This document shows, one piece after another, positions 5,206-5,698 of a DNA stretch of 5,698 nucleotides (positions within the stretch are counted from its first letter, which is position 1; every line of letters begins with the position of its first letter). Under the pieces are notes generated by a model. The model saw only the letters and a list, made by a program, of their open reading frames with translations. It had not been told where the DNA came from and ran no database searches. This DNA is from an uncultured Erysipelotrichaceae bacterium. GTDB lineage: Bacteria; Bacillota_I; Bacilli_A; Erysipelotrichales; Coprobacillaceae. The stretch lies in the NCBI GenBank assembly GCA_900317015.1, contig ONFH01000132.1, forward strand, positions 1 to 5,698, read 5' to 3'. Made by a program: the position numbers and the translations under genes.

Positions 5206-5698
5206 TTACTTCATTTTCTTCTTCTGATAGATCACGCCACCTAAAACAAGACCACTTGCACCCATCATTTCAATATGTGAAAGACTCTGTGAGGAATCAA
5301 CGGTATTCACTGCTTTACCACTTGAAACCTTTTCACTCGTCGTCTGTTCAGATGTCTTTTCATCCTGCTTAGCTTCTTTCTGATCATTGTCCTTCTTAAC
5401 TGACTGTTTAGTGACTTCTGTCTTTTCTACAGGAGCAGCTTTTTCAGTTTCATAGTTCTTCGTCACAGCTTGAGCTGTTGTCTTAGTACTCTTAACGGCT
5501 GCTTTCTGAGTCGTTTCAGAAGTACTTTCTGCTTTAGAAGCACTTTCAGCTTTAGAAACACTAACAGTTTCTTCAGCCTTTGACTGAGTTGTTTCTGAAC
5601 CATAAGTAGGAATGTTATAAGAACCAGATTCATGAGTTTCCATCTTACCCGTTTCTTCATTTAACGACTGATAAGAAACATAAGTTCCTGATTCATTA
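5206..5698 (-). CDS. C-terminal part of a Ser/Thr-rich cell-surface protein (partial, 5' end outside window)
   Basis: The frame is open to the right edge, so only the last 163 residues are visible; the Met codon at 5643 is internal and not a likely start. The first 35 residues carry two ESG[TS]Y motifs 21 residues apart. A long low-complexity stretch rich in Ser, Thr, Ala, Lys and Glu follows, including SKAE[ES] repeats, and looks like the extended stalk of a wall protein. The end is a compact sorting-signal shape: VNTVDSSQ, a short hydrophobic segment (MMGASGLVLGGVIY) and the basic tail QKKKMK. No LPxTG is present; NTVD may occupy that position. Anchoring by sortase is therefore possible but not shown, and simple membrane retention is the alternative. 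The stalk has no cysteine. The function depends on the unseen N-terminal part. Confidence 0.8.
   Translation of the reverse strand, partial: NESGTYVSYQSLNEETGKMETHESGSYNIPTYGSETTQSKAEETVSVSKAESASKAESTSETTQKAAVKSTKTTAQAVTKNYETEKAAPVEKTEVTKQSVKKDNDQKEAKQDEKTSEQTTSEKVSSGKAVNTVDSSQSLSHIEMMGASGLVLGGVIYQKKKMK
5524..5583 (-). repeat. Degenerate SKAE[ES] repeats in the surface protein stalk
   Basis: The encoded protein has SKAEE once and SKAES twice within 20 residues, with related Ser/Thr/Glu spacers between them. The DNA copies use partly different synonymous codons, so the repetition is maintained mainly at the protein level. This is common in surface stalks. Confidence 0.5.

Noticed and set aside
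5187..5372. 61-residue plus-strand frame over the surface protein
   Set aside because: It is the antisense shadow of a Ser/Lys-rich coding region and overlaps the terminator, with no ribosome binding site.
5463..5660. 65-residue Leu/Lys/Val-rich minus-strand frame
   Set aside because: It is a frame shadow of the repetitive stalk; the composition is an artefact of shifted Ser/Thr/Ala/Glu codons.
1..5698. Mobile element, prophage, CRISPR or defence system
   Set aside because: There are no transposase, integrase, terminal repeats, attachment sites or spaced repeats. The genes are co-directional and housekeeping-like.

Overview
This window looks like ordinary chromosomal sequence from a low-GC Gram-positive bacterium (Bacillota). 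The evidence is AT-rich intergenic DNA, AAGGAG-type ribosome binding sites, U-tailed hairpin terminators, a TypA very close to the Bacillus form, a membrane-anchored peptidoglycan amidase and a wall-surface type protein. The small DUF6465-like protein, together with a CxxC/CxxC membrane protein of a kind I recall from gut Bacillota, points to Erysipelotrichia or a related gut lineage. This placement is an inference from protein character, not from a marker gene.

All six genes are on the minus strand, so transcription runs from high to low coordinates. In that order they are: the C-terminal part of a Ser/Thr/Lys/Glu-rich surface protein that enters from the right edge (5206-5698); typA/bipA, a translational GTPase (3199-5034); a four-helix membrane protein with two CxxC pairs (2284-3156); a 72-residue DUF6465-like protein (1950-2168); a membrane-anchored methyltransferase-like protein whose glycine-rich SAM loop is not recognisable (794-1849); and a membrane-anchored N-acetylmuramoyl-L-alanine amidase (26-709).

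The layout is mostly single-gene transcription units. Five of the six genes are followed closely by a hairpin terminator, and typA, the DUF6465 gene and the methyltransferase-like gene each have a good sigma-A type promoter with an extended -10 (TGnTATAAT or TGnTATATT). The exception is the CxxC membrane protein. It starts 42 bases after the typA stop, with a strong terminator filling the gap and no visible promoter, so it probably depends on readthrough from typA. It also lacks a convincing terminator of its own.

Apart from TypA and the DUF6465 protein, the genes have an envelope flavour: one wall-surface protein, three proteins with membrane segments, and one of those a peptidoglycan hydrolase. 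Nothing shows that they form one system. I saw no mobile element, CRISPR array, tRNA, rRNA or riboswitch. The best candidates for new biology are the CxxC membrane protein coupled to typA, the methyltransferase-like protein with a missing SAM motif, and the non-canonical wall-sorting tail of the surface protein.
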